Positions 1-6,088 are shown, counted from the stretch's first letter. The stretch: DNA of 7,712 bases from Dehalococcoidales bacterium (GCA_028710655.1 JAQTTS010000097.1:1-7712); one strand, 5' to 3'. The notes: generated by a model from the sequence alone, not told the origin. Numbers and translations: made by a program.

Positions 1-210
1 CATGACCGGAGCGGCAACACTTTGCTGGACGCCAGTAGAGATGAACGACTTTAACCCCGATGTGGCCACCTTCGTGCTCTCGTTGGGACCAAGAAATACC
101 TCCAACTGACAGCTGAGACCACTAGGATCAACGTCAACCGGGACTTTGGCCGTCTTGCTTATACCCGGGCCAAATACAGGATCCTCCATCTGTACCTGAA
201 TACGTTCCAT
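1..210 (-). CDS. Partial beta-rich putative virion protein (N-terminal 70 residues)
   Basis: The reading frame opens at ATG 210-208 and stays open to the left edge, so only the first 70 codons are present. An AGGAGG ribosome binding site lies about 5 nt before the ATG, just after the stop of the upstream zinc-finger gene (11 nt gap), which makes this start convincing. The visible part alternates short hydrophobic strands with turns: a VPVDVDP segment near residues 23-29, then CQLEVFLGP at 34-42 and a Ser/Thr-rich stretch at 44-62. This looks like an immunoglobulin-like beta-sandwich, as in accessory domains of phage structural proteins. No catalytic motif, signal peptide or membrane segment is visible. 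The role as a virion or adhesion protein is inferred from strand content and from its place at the end of the structural block. The C-terminus, and so the full architecture, lies outside the window. Confidence 0.75.
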   Translation of the reverse strand, partial: MERIQVQMEDPVFGPGISKTAKVPVDVDPSGLSCQLEVFLGPNESTKVATSGLKSFISTGVQQSVAAPVM

Positions 211-221
211 AATATCCTCCT

Positions 222-434
222 TTATTCCCATTCAATAGGAAGAGGAATCCTTTCTCCAGGGTGAGCACTCTGCACATGCGCCACCAACTCTTCATAGGTC
301 GAGAAGCACATTGAGCAATAGGGACAACAATATTCGTCAGGAGGGGTTGATGCCTCAGTCTTGCGTGTCAGCGCGAAAACAAGTCCCCCGGCTACCACCA
401 GACTGCCCACGACAATTACTCCTTTATTAACCAT
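222..434 (-). CDS. Small membrane protein with one C2H2 zinc finger
   Basis: This 70-residue protein has two parts. Residues 5-22 form one hydrophobic segment (Gly/Val/Leu-rich, no charge), followed by Arg24-Lys25 and a short Pro linker. Residues 36-58 form a textbook C2H2 zinc finger: ligands Cys37, Cys40, His53 and His58, core Phe44 and Leu50, giving the C-x2-C-x3-F-x5-L-x2-H-x4-H pattern. Extra Cys36 and Cys43 sit beside the ligands. The ATG at 434-432 is chosen because AAGGAGG lies 6 nt upstream. The frame continues upstream to an ATG at 512-510, but that start has no good ribosome binding site and would code through a 20-bp palindrome. It follows the spike gene and precedes another beta-rich gene. 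Charge on both sides leaves the topology open, so the finger could face either side of the membrane. The function is unknown; DNA, RNA or protein binding, or plain structural zinc binding in the virion, are all possible. Confidence 0.85.
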   Translation of the reverse strand: MVNKGVIVVGSLVVAGGLVFALTRKTEASTPPDEYCCPYCSMCFSTYEELVAHVQSAHPGERIPLPIEWE

Positions 435-440
435 AAGGCT

Positions 441-447
441 CCTCCTT
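441..447 (-). promoter_or_regulatory. Strong ribosome binding site that fixes the zinc-finger gene start
   Basis: On the minus strand AAGGAGG lies 6 nt before the ATG at 434. The alternative in-frame ATG at 512 has only a weak GAG far from ideal spacing, so the 70-residue form is preferred over the longer one. Confidence 0.8.
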
Positions 448-461
448 TTCGGATACCTCTC

Positions 462-481
462 AACAGTATTATTATACTGTT
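462..481. repeat. Perfect 8-bp inverted repeat with 4-nt spacer, upstream of the zinc-finger gene
   Basis: The minus strand reads AACAGTAT, then AATA, then ATACTGTT: two perfect 8-bp arms around a 4-nt centre. It lies in the gap of about 77 nt between the spike stop (512) and the zinc-finger start (434), the longest untranslated stretch in the left half. A TATAAT hexamer on the minus strand (471-476) sits inside it, but no -35-like hexamer is found 16-18 nt upstream. No T-tract follows on the minus strand, so it is not a standard terminator. It may be an operator over a promoter, or an mRNA hairpin before the ribosome binding site. Confidence 0.5.
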
Positions 482-511
482 TATTCTCCTCCCACCTGTG
501 CTCTCCAATCA

Positions 512-2452
512 TCAATCTGCCATCTCTGCTATCTCTAATATTACTATCACTTCACCGGTATCAGCCTTAGCTCCTGCTGTGCCAACTGTTATAGTGTCAC
601 CAGCAGCTATTTTAGCCTGAGTCAGGGCGGCAGTAGCAAAGTGTTTAGAGTAACCTTTGGCCTTGTTTACCTCGCTAACTGTCGTATCAAAGTAATTATC
701 GTCAAGGGCAACACCATCCTGATACCTGCCTACCCTTATATTTACTCCCGCACCGCCACCTGTGGCTATCGAGTAGAGAATTACATAACCCGTTAATACA
801 CAAGGACACTTGGCGTGAAATACCTCTATATCTGTGGCTCCCCCCGTGAGGTCAAGGGCTATTGACATTGCTTCAATATCGCAAGTGTTATTAGCTCCTA
901 TTCTGGCTCCTATTCCCCCTGTAGCATTGCCAATAAATACATTATCCTTTAACACCGTATAATTCAATGTGCCAGCAGCCTCCTCTATATAGCCATATTC
1001 TTGTGTCTTCCTGCCTGTCACTACGGCATTTTGAGCCACAGTATAATCATTGACAAGGTTGACCGCCATCGTAAGGGTGTTGCCACTTATTGATAATATC
1101 TGATTGTTCTCAGTGTCGGGCGTATCGTCCGAAATGGTTACCCATTGTCCCTCAAAGAACAATGTACCATCAGCTACTATAACATCTGGTTGACCATTTG
1201 CTGCATCTGTGGTGAGAAGACTACTGATAGAGTCTTGGTCGTCAAAACAAGTGTTACCAATTACCGTGGTGTATTCCACGGTACGGCCCCCATTGGCTAG
1301 AATAGATATACCATCTCGGCTATTCACGGTCTCCTGTGAATTGTTGCGGGCTATATTGTTCACCAACTTTGTGAAACTACAATCTGAAACTCGTATGCCA
1401 TATCTATCGCTATACTCAGCGGTACATGCCTCTACGGTATTTCCTGTCCCCAAATATATGTTAATACCAACAGCAGCCCCGCTTGTAAAACTTGCGAGAC
1501 ACCCAACGAGCTTAGAATAATCGCCTGTAACGAAGAAGCCGTAGGTAGTATCTTTGTAACTCACGCAATTCACTAAACTAGAGTGGCTTCCACTCACCTC
1601 GTAACCGTAAATCTCACTATTATACGAACCACAATTTACTAGGCTACAGTAATCTCCAGCAATCTCAAATCCCCGATGGTTGCTCATATAGGAGATACAA
1701 TTAGTAAGCTTACAGTGGTCTGAGCCTGCTTGAATCACAAAGGCTGGTGCAGTGTTAGCTCCAGAAGGCTCCTTAACTATGCAGTTTACAAATTCAATAA
1801 AAGTAGCAGAAATGCCATCACTTCCCACAAGGAACCCTGAGTAAGCGTTATCTATAGCTTGACAATCGGAAACCAGTATGTGTGTTGCTTCCTGGCCTAT
1901 GTTTATTCCTCGGTGTTCATTGTGATATAGTATGCAGTTTGAAATGTTACACCTGGTAGTACTAGTACCCCCTGTTACAATTCCCTGTCCTCGGCATTCC
2001 ATAACATAAACATTTTCGACTAAACAGTCGGTGCAATCTCTTAACTCTATTCCGAGGTCATTATTGACTCGCCCATTATCCCACTCGCCATCAATTAAGA
2101 GGTCTCTAACAATTGATTCGGAGACTGAACTAAGACGGATAACAGATATATTGTCTGGGAAAGTAGCAGGCACGACTCTAAGTATTGTTCCCCAGCCACT
2201 CCCCGAAAGGGTAGTATTACTAGAAACATCTATTCTATCATTCACAGTGAAGATACCTTCTGAGAGTACAACCCTCCCTCCACTGGCAGGCAGTGCATCA
2301 ATTGCTTCCTGTATCTGTACATCATCGGCTGTACCGTCACAAATATAATCGGCCTGAAGTTTAAATTGTGCAGAAGCATCCGAAGCAGCTACCACAAATG
2401 TAGCCGTTCGTGGCGGGTCGTAATTAAGACCATTTATCATTTTAGAAGGCAT
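512..2452 (-). CDS. Right-handed beta-helix spike or fibre protein (pectate-lyase-like)
   Basis: This 646-residue protein starts at ATG 2452, 12 nt after the previous stop, with a modest AAAGGA site about 7 nt upstream. Residues 17-70 (TFVVAASD, then CDGTADDVQIQEAIDALP and GGRVVLSEGIF) match the opening of the pectate-lyase-like/glycosyl-hydrolase-28-type domain common at the front of phage tailspikes. Residues about 75-400 are a parallel beta-helix with coils of 22-28 residues. The clearest coils (247-320) repeat a [LF][VT]NC-SY pattern and stack Cys at 173, 197, 224, 252, 274, 296, 318 and 343. Residues about 413-480 interrupt the helix with a small beta module (GQWVTI to GNTLTMA). After a return to helix-like sequence, residues about 525-646 form a beta-sandwich C-terminal domain, probably for trimerisation or receptor binding. 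The inferred role is host-surface binding, with possible polysaccharide cleavage; catalytic residues cannot be assigned by eye. The gene is visibly more AT-rich than those further right. Confidence 0.88.
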   Translation of the reverse strand: MPSKMINGLNYDPPRTATFVVAASDASAQFKLQADYICDGTADDVQIQEAIDALPASGGRVVLSEGIFTVNDRIDVSSNTTLSGSGWGTILRVVPATFPDNISVIRLSSVSESIVRDLLIDGEWDNGRVNNDLGIELRDCTDCLVENVYVMECRGQGIVTGGTSTTRCNISNCILYHNEHRGINIGQEATHILVSDCQAIDNAYSGFLVGSDGISATFIEFVNCIVKEPSGANTAPAFVIQAGSDHCKLTNCISYMSNHRGFEIAGDYCSLVNCGSYNSEIYGYEVSGSHSSLVNCVSYKDTTYGFFVTGDYSKLVGCLASFTSGAAVGINIYLGTGNTVEACTAEYSDRYGIRVSDCSFTKLVNNIARNNSQETVNSRDGISILANGGRTVEYTTVIGNTCFDDQDSISSLLTTDAANGQPDVIVADGTLFFEGQWVTISDDTPDTENNQILSISGNTLTMAVNLVNDYTVAQNAVVTGRKTQEYGYIEEAAGTLNYTVLKDNVFIGNATGGIGARIGANNTCDIEAMSIALDLTGGATDIEVFHAKCPCVLTGYVILYSIATGGGAGVNIRVGRYQDGVALDDNYFDTTVSEVNKAKGYSKHFATAALTQAKIAAGDTITVGTAGAKADTGEVIVILEIAEMAD

Positions 2453-2464
2453 AATTGTTTCCTT

Positions 2465-3487
2465 TTAAGTAAGATAGCCACCATCAACACAGGCTTCATA
2501 TTCTATGGTAACGGTTAAATCGACCGCGGCAGCCCCAGTTCCCGTTAGCGTGATTACGATAGTCTTCGTGGCAGCCAAGACCACCCCACCAAGGGGGCTA
2601 TTCCCTACCTGCTGGTCAGCAGCGGCTATGTTCGCCCTGACTCCGGTGACATTATCTATCAGTGTAACCACCTTGCCAGCACCCGCATAAATCCCGATAT
2701 TGGTGAGGTTGGCAGTAGTAGCTCCGTTAGAACGAACATTCACTTTTTTAATCAAGCAATCCTGCGCTGTAACCGTAGCCAGAAGAACGTCTCCGGCATT
2801 GGCGGCAGATGTTACGGGTATTTGGATTACCTGTGTTTTACCTACACCACCCAGAGTAGCTGCTATGGCCGGGTGAATAATCAGTATTTCATCTCCGACG
2901 CCGACGGCGGCAGTGAACGCTCCCGTTGTAAAAACGCCGGTCGCTGTGACATAGGCAGTTATCGGAAGCTGTTCACCCTGTGGTGCGGCACCAGCTCCAC
3001 CAGCATCCCGGAGGACAAAGGCATAATAGGGATTGGTCGCACCGTCAAACTTCCCGGCGCCAAGACCCGCAAGAGAACCAATGGTAAACTGGTTTGCCCC
3101 CGGAACAGCATCGACAACACCATAATAAGAAAGCCCTTCTCTGGGTGCCGGAGTTGGCCCTCCTCCACCGCCACTAATGGATAGAATATCGAAGGGAGTG
3201 CCAGCAGGTATTTGTACAACCGCGCCAGCAGCATTAGTCCAAGGGGTAGCAAAGGTGAGGCTGTTGCCGGCCTGGACATATATCGGTTTTACTTGACCAG
3301 CAGCAGCTCCCGACCTGACCTTGAGAAGTTGCCCATCATAGGAAGGCTCATTAACCAGGTCGCCACATACTATGGTCAAACCGGAAGCCGCGCCAGCAGC
3401 ATCCGTTACCCCTTGATATGAAATCAGCGCTTGAAGTAAGGGCCTCGAGGGCGAGTCCTGTCTTAGTCCACTTATGCTAACTTTCAT
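2465..3487 (-). CDS. Modular beta-rich virion protein with duplicated domain, probable spike/fibre adaptor
   Basis: This is a 340-residue protein with three visible parts. Module A (about 24-103) opens YQGVTDA and contains GQLLKV, GNSLTFA and a closing FDIL. A linker follows with five glycines (106-110) and PTPAP. Module B (about 121-206) opens YYGVVDA and runs through YYAFVLRDAGG and VTATGVFTT to DEILIIHP. The two align over their length with the same order of strands, so they look like a tandem duplication. Residues about 216-340 form a third beta-sandwich (VIQIPVT, CLIKKVNVRS, TIVITLTGTG, LTVTIEYEA). The ATG at 3487 forms an ATGA overlap with the upstream stop, with AGGAG 7 nt before it. 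The gene lies directly before the beta-helix spike and shares a module with it, suggesting a base or adaptor in the same spike or fibre. No enzyme motif is seen; the role is inferred. Confidence 0.8.
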   Translation of the reverse strand: MKVSISGLRQDSPSRPLLQALISYQGVTDAAGAASGLTIVCGDLVNEPSYDGQLLKVRSGAAAGQVKPIYVQAGNSLTFATPWTNAAGAVVQIPAGTPFDILSISGGGGGPTPAPREGLSYYGVVDAVPGANQFTIGSLAGLGAGKFDGATNPYYAFVLRDAGGAGAAPQGEQLPITAYVTATGVFTTGAFTAAVGVGDEILIIHPAIAATLGGVGKTQVIQIPVTSAANAGDVLLATVTAQDCLIKKVNVRSNGATTANLTNIGIYAGAGKVVTLIDNVTGVRANIAAADQQVGNSPLGGVVLAATKTIVITLTGTGAAAVDLTVTIEYEACVDGGYLT

Positions 3488-3768
3488 TGGCTCGCTCCTG
3501 TTAATTCATAAAACCGGGTGACATAAGCCTGGTAAAGAATTTCGTATGCCTCACGGTCGATTTGTCCGGTGAAATAGATCTGGCCGATATATATATACCA
3601 TATCTCCAGCTCCCCCATGCTTTGGGCACCCATAATATCATCGGCAGTGGGAATCAATCCGGGCTGCTCTGTTTCTACCGGGGCAGCTTTAGCACTGTTG
3701 GCCAGCAGAACACTGCCCGCTAAAACCCCCATGCCAGCCAAAATACTTATAGTTGCCGCTTTCTTCAT
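3484..3768 (-). CDS. Small secreted or membrane-anchored protein with signal peptide
   Basis: This 94-residue protein begins MKKAATIS, then a hydrophobic Gly/Ala/Leu/Val stretch (about 8-23), then NSAKA before APVE. This is a clean signal peptide with an A-x-A type I cleavage site after Ala28; no lipobox Cys is present. The mature part (about 65 residues) is acidic and rich in Tyr/Ile, with likely helices around 51-65 and 71-90 (many Tyr, Glu and Leu). It starts 9 nt after the preceding stop, with GAGGA about 6 nt before the ATG, and its stop overlaps the next ATG by 4 nt, so translation of the two is probably coupled. Signal peptides are uncommon in virion structural blocks. It could be an envelope-active protein, a surface-modifying or superinfection factor, or a component of a membrane-containing virion. 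The hydrophobic stretch might stay as an anchor. No family is recognised. Confidence 0.8.
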   Translation of the reverse strand: MKKAATISILAGMGVLAGSVLLANSAKAAPVETEQPGLIPTADDIMGAQSMGELEIWYIYIGQIYFTGQIDREAYEILYQAYVTRFYELTGASQ

Positions 3769-3777
3769 TTAAATTCC

Positions 3778-4257
3778 TCATTTGCTAGCGCCGCTAAACA
3801 CTGCTTGGACGATCCAGAAAGCCGTGGCAGGTGTTGCTGAGACTGGCGTCTGGATTACCAGACGGGCCCAGGCCGAGTGAATTGCCCACGGTATCAGAAT
3901 ACTATGCACCGTGGCCGTGACGCCCGTAGCCGCCTCTACCAACGGGGCGACCGGCACCATAGCGCCACCGCCCCCACCAAACGCCGCCCAATATGTCGCG
4001 GCTGCCGGCAGAGGAAACGGCCACATTAGATTATTGGCAGACGGGATCGGCGAGAGCTCCACCCAGCAGTTGAGGGCACCGGGTACGCCGGCCACCACTA
4101 CCTCGGTGGCTATAATGTGTATTTCCTTCTCCTGGAGATACTCGACGGGAAATTCAAGAGAGGTGTGTACGACAAGATCATCAACTGTTTCCGTCTCTGT
4201 GCTCAACGGGGCCAGAGTCGGCAATATAACCGAAGGTGCCTGTATCAATACAGTCAT
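3778..4257 (-). CDS. Beta-sandwich putative virion protein
   Basis: This 159-residue protein has almost no basic residues and many Val/Ala/Pro/Trp. Visible strands include EIHIIATEVVVAG (45-57), LNCWVELSPIP (62-72), TATVHSILIPW (114-124), ARLVIQTPV (131-139) and AFWIVQAVF (146-154). A Trp/Pro-rich turn region (79-90) is followed by a five-glycine run (94-98). This looks like a single beta-sandwich of a phage head, neck or tail decoration protein. The ATG at 4257 overlaps the upstream TAA by one base (TAATG), and GGAGGT sits 5 nt before it inside the end of the previous gene, so the two are probably translationally coupled. No enzyme motif, membrane segment or signal peptide is visible. The virion role comes from context and composition, not from a recognised family. 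Confidence 0.75.
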   Translation of the reverse strand: MTVLIQAPSVILPTLAPLSTETETVDDLVVHTSLEFPVEYLQEKEIHIIATEVVVAGVPGALNCWVELSPIPSANNLMWPFPLPAAATYWAAFGGGGGAMVPVAPLVEAATGVTATVHSILIPWAIHSAWARLVIQTPVSATPATAFWIVQAVFSGASK

Positions 4258-4808
4258 TAGCTACCTCCTACCGGCGGCATGGGCTCGGTTGGCTCCCCTA
4301 CCAGCAACCCGAGAAGATAATCAGCTTGTTGGAGTAGCCGCTCAGACTCCTGGGAAGTGTGTAGCCGACGCAGAGCATCAGTGATAACCTTCATATCATT
4401 TAGAGTGGGAATCAACAAAAATTCCCCGCTAGCCTCGTAATATTGTGCAAGCGGGCTGACATTCGTAACGGAGCTGCTTGACGGTTCCTGTTCGGTTATC
4501 AGAACAAAGAAGTTTAGTTCTCTTGCCAAGAGCTCCTCAGTCAATACACCACTGTACAGGCGTGTGCCGTATTGACTACCCTCTACAGCAAAAGTGTTCG
4601 GTACCATTGCAGTACCAAATCTCAACTTATACTCTATCCATGCATAAGTTCCTGTTTCGGGACGACCAGTAAAATCCAGTCTTTGCCCAGATGGAAATAC
4701 GGGGATGATCAATTGATAGCCCCCAATATAACAGACGGGCTCTAATCGACCTGGTTCTGTGCCAGGATAACTCAGTGTTAATAGATAGTTTATAATGTCA
4801 GGTAACAT
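4257..4808 (-). CDS. Hypothetical protein of structural block, beta-rich with helical C-terminus
   Basis: This is a 183-residue protein when started at ATG 4808. A GTG one codon earlier (4811) is possible, but the AGGTGG site lies too close to it, so ATG is preferred; this ATG overlaps the upstream stop by one base (TGATG). The N-terminal half carries strands and aromatic turns (VCYIGGYQLIIPVF 25-38; TYAWIEYKLRFG 54-65). Residues 97-106 form a hydrophobic strand, followed by a Ser-rich loop (110-114). Residues 136-170 look like amphipathic helices (DALRRLHTSQESERLLQQAD), and the end is Pro-rich. No known domain is recognised. Base composition seems more AT-rich than the genes to its right. 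A minor virion or assembly protein is the simplest reading from context. Confidence 0.72.
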   Translation of the reverse strand: MLPDIINYLLTLSYPGTEPGRLEPVCYIGGYQLIIPVFPSGQRLDFTGRPETGTYAWIEYKLRFGTAMVPNTFAVEGSQYGTRLYSGVLTEELLARELNFFVLITEQEPSSSSVTNVSPLAQYYEASGEFLLIPTLNDMKVITDALRRLHTSQESERLLQQADYLLGLLVGEPTEPMPPVGGS

Positions 4809-4972
4809 CACTCCACCTTCTTAACAACAAAATTGCCACTATCCGTTTTTATTTGGGCACTGCCCTTAACCAAGATGACGGTTTTTCCCGCCTTGCCGCC
4901 GGAGAGATGGGGGTTGCCGAACATATTCTTCCTGGCCTCGGCTACTTTCTGAGCCAGTTTATCATCGGCCAT
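4808..4972 (-). CDS. Small basic hypothetical protein, 54 residues
   Basis: A short gene starts at ATG 4972 and stops with TGA at 4810-4808. It begins MADDKLAQKVAEARKNMFGN and ends in strands around TVILVKGSAQIK and NFVVKKVE. AAAGGAGGT lies 5 nt upstream and overlaps the TAA of the 144-residue gene, one of the best ribosome binding sites in the window; the stop overlaps the next start as TGATG. The N-terminal 17 residues suit an amphipathic helix, followed by a Gly/Lys-rich turn (25-30) and a two- or three-stranded sheet. It is lysine-rich, unlike its neighbours. No family is recognised. The tight fit between two genes and the strong ribosome binding site make it a real gene. A small virion, chaperone or nucleic-acid-contacting role is possible but unproven. 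Confidence 0.8.
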   Translation of the reverse strand: MADDKLAQKVAEARKNMFGNPHLSGGKAGKTVILVKGSAQIKTDSGNFVVKKVE

Positions 4973-4977
4973 GGGAT

Positions 4978-4986
4978 ACCTCCTTT
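4978..4986 (-). promoter_or_regulatory. Ribosome binding site of the 54-residue gene
   Basis: AAAGGAGGT on the minus strand is spaced 5 nt from ATG 4972 and overlaps the upstream stop codon. It is the main evidence that the short frame at 4808-4972 is translated. Confidence 0.8.
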
Positions 4987-5419
4987 AACCTTTTTCGGCA
5001 ACTTCGCAGCTGATCAGGCAACCGGCAACGGAACATGTTACATACAGATTGCCATCCCAGCCATTGGGAACTGCCTGGGAATTCAGCATGAACTCCACCG
5101 CCGGCAGGTCGTCATCGTTTACCCCGCCGGGTAAACCGTTGATAGCCACCATGGTCGGGAACATTGGAACAGGCGCTAACGCATTGCTCAGGGTATAGAA
5201 GTCCAGAGTGGCATTGGCACCAGTGTTCTGGTACCACATAATCTTGGTGACGTAAAAACTGCCCCCCAACGGGCATTGATGAATCAGATCCGCCGAGGCG
5301 GCGCCCAAGGTTATAACAAGCCCCGGGCCTGCCACAAGTCCAACAACCAAGTTGCCAGCAGTGTTATTCGACTTGGCTGTCAGCCCGGCATATCTGCCTG
5401 ATGTAATTAAATAAGACAT
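4985..5419 (-). CDS. Beta-rich putative virion protein
   Basis: This is a 144-residue, strand-rich protein. Visible strands include NLVVGLVAG (23-31), GLVITLGA (33-40), SFYVTKIMWYQNT (54-66), ATLDFYTLS (70-78) and GNLYVTCSVAGCLISCEVA (123-141). The segment CPLGGSFYVTKIMWYQNTGANATLDFYTL resembles in layout the C-terminal domains of the 340- and 646-residue proteins (a Cys/aliphatic strand, about eight residues, a Gly-Ala turn, then a second strand). It starts at ATG 5419, 12 nt after the preceding stop, with AAGGAGG about 7 nt upstream. No enzymatic motif, membrane segment or signal sequence is seen. It is most likely a small decoration, neck or fibre-associated protein, inferred from composition and context. 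Confidence 0.75.
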   Translation of the reverse strand: MSYLITSGRYAGLTAKSNNTAGNLVVGLVAGPGLVITLGAASADLIHQCPLGGSFYVTKIMWYQNTGANATLDFYTLSNALAPVPMFPTMVAINGLPGGVNDDDLPAVEFMLNSQAVPNGWDGNLYVTCSVAGCLISCEVAEKG

Positions 5420-5431
5420 TCTATTACCTCC

Positions 5432-6088
5432 TTATCTACCCTCGGCCGGTATCCATGTGGTCGGTCCGATGTATTGAGCCACAGTTGCTTTATCCCCGGC
5501 AGCCAATTGACGAATGATTTCCTCCTGCTTCGCCTTATCAGGGTTCCCGCGCTGGTCAACGACCGAGCTTAGGTCTGGAGTTATGGCATCAAGCACATAG
5601 CGGAAACCGAAAAACTGGAAACGGGCCTGGTTAAGGGCAACAGGGTTAGGGTTCTGCGCCTCAAGATTCATGTCCCGCTGGTACCCCATGACGAAGACAG
5701 TAGAGGTAGCCAGATAGGGATCACGGAGACAGGTGCGCATGCTGACGCGAGCATGGGTGTTGCGCGAGTTGAATTTGCCGGTACCTGACTGCTCCCAGAC
5801 CACTCCTTCGACATCATCCAAGGGTTCGAAGCGGATCTGGAGCATTTCCCCATCGCTTACCTGCAGGATGGGGACCAACCGCTTGGTAATCACTCCATAG
5901 GCAGCAATGGTAGTACCGGCAGCGAGGGCAACCATGTCAACCCTCAGCGGACTGGAACGGGGCCAAGGCTCGGCATAGGCTATCTGATAGTGAGCCCATT
6001 TCTTGGCCGTATAGACGGAAATGTTGTCCTTGATGCGGGCGATCAGACTGATCGGCCCATTGTCGTAGATATTACCTACCTCTGACAT
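5432..6088 (-). CDS. Putative virion protein, mixed beta core with helical C-terminus
   Basis: This 218-residue protein follows the terminator region and starts at ATG 6088, with AAGGAGG 5 nt upstream. Strands appear at WAHYQIAYAEPWP (31-43), LRVDMVALAAG (48-58), IAAYGVIT (61-68), LVPILQVSDGEMLQIRFEPL (71-90), ARVSMRTCL (113-121), STVFVMGYQRD (129-139) and ARFQFFGFRYVLD (155-167). After about residue 170 come Pro/Asp-rich linkers and a charged helix (184-198), ending TTWIPAEGR. Eight or so strands followed by a tail are compatible with a jelly-roll capsid or another beta-sandwich, but no family is recognised. It is the first gene of the part that follows the terminator, so it probably needs its own promoter or readthrough. 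It could be a second capsid protein, a head-completion protein or a baseplate protein. Confidence 0.78.
   Translation of the reverse strand: MSEVGNIYDNGPISLIARIKDNISVYTAKKWAHYQIAYAEPWPRSSPLRVDMVALAAGTTIAAYGVITKRLVPILQVSDGEMLQIRFEPLDDVEGVVWEQSGTGKFNSRNTHARVSMRTCLRDPYLATSTVFVMGYQRDMNLEAQNPNPVALNQARFQFFGFRYVLDAITPDLSSVVDQRGNPDKAKQEEIIRQLAAGDKATVAQYIGPTTWIPAEGR

Noticed and set aside
435..512. Longer form of the zinc-finger protein starting at ATG 512, adding about 26 residues
   Set aside because: It has no good ribosome binding site, the added part is highly charged and codes through a palindrome, and a strong AAGGAGG stands exactly before the internal ATG at 434.
1209..1520. Plus-strand open frame opposite the spike gene
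   Set aside because: It is antisense to the repeated beta-helix region, without a start signal; other plus-strand frames (2031-2348, 2822-3184, 6671-7094) fail for the same reasons.
512..2452. Spike as the variable target of a diversity-generating retroelement
   Set aside because: No reverse transcriptase or template repeat is visible in the window, and the C-terminus shows no C-type-lectin signature.
2959..3279. Second minus-strand open frame inside the 340-residue gene
   Set aside because: It is an out-of-frame shadow of a gene with clear domain structure, and its Leu/Pro/Arg-rich product looks like a frame artefact.
3911..4384. Open frame of 157 codons on the plus strand
   Set aside because: It lies antisense across two well-supported minus-strand genes, has no ribosome binding site, and shows no recognisable protein pattern.
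4809..4811. GTG start one codon before the ATG of the 183-residue protein
   Set aside because: The AGGTGG site would be only one or two bases from the GTG, while the ATG has workable spacing and a usual one-base overlap with the upstream stop.
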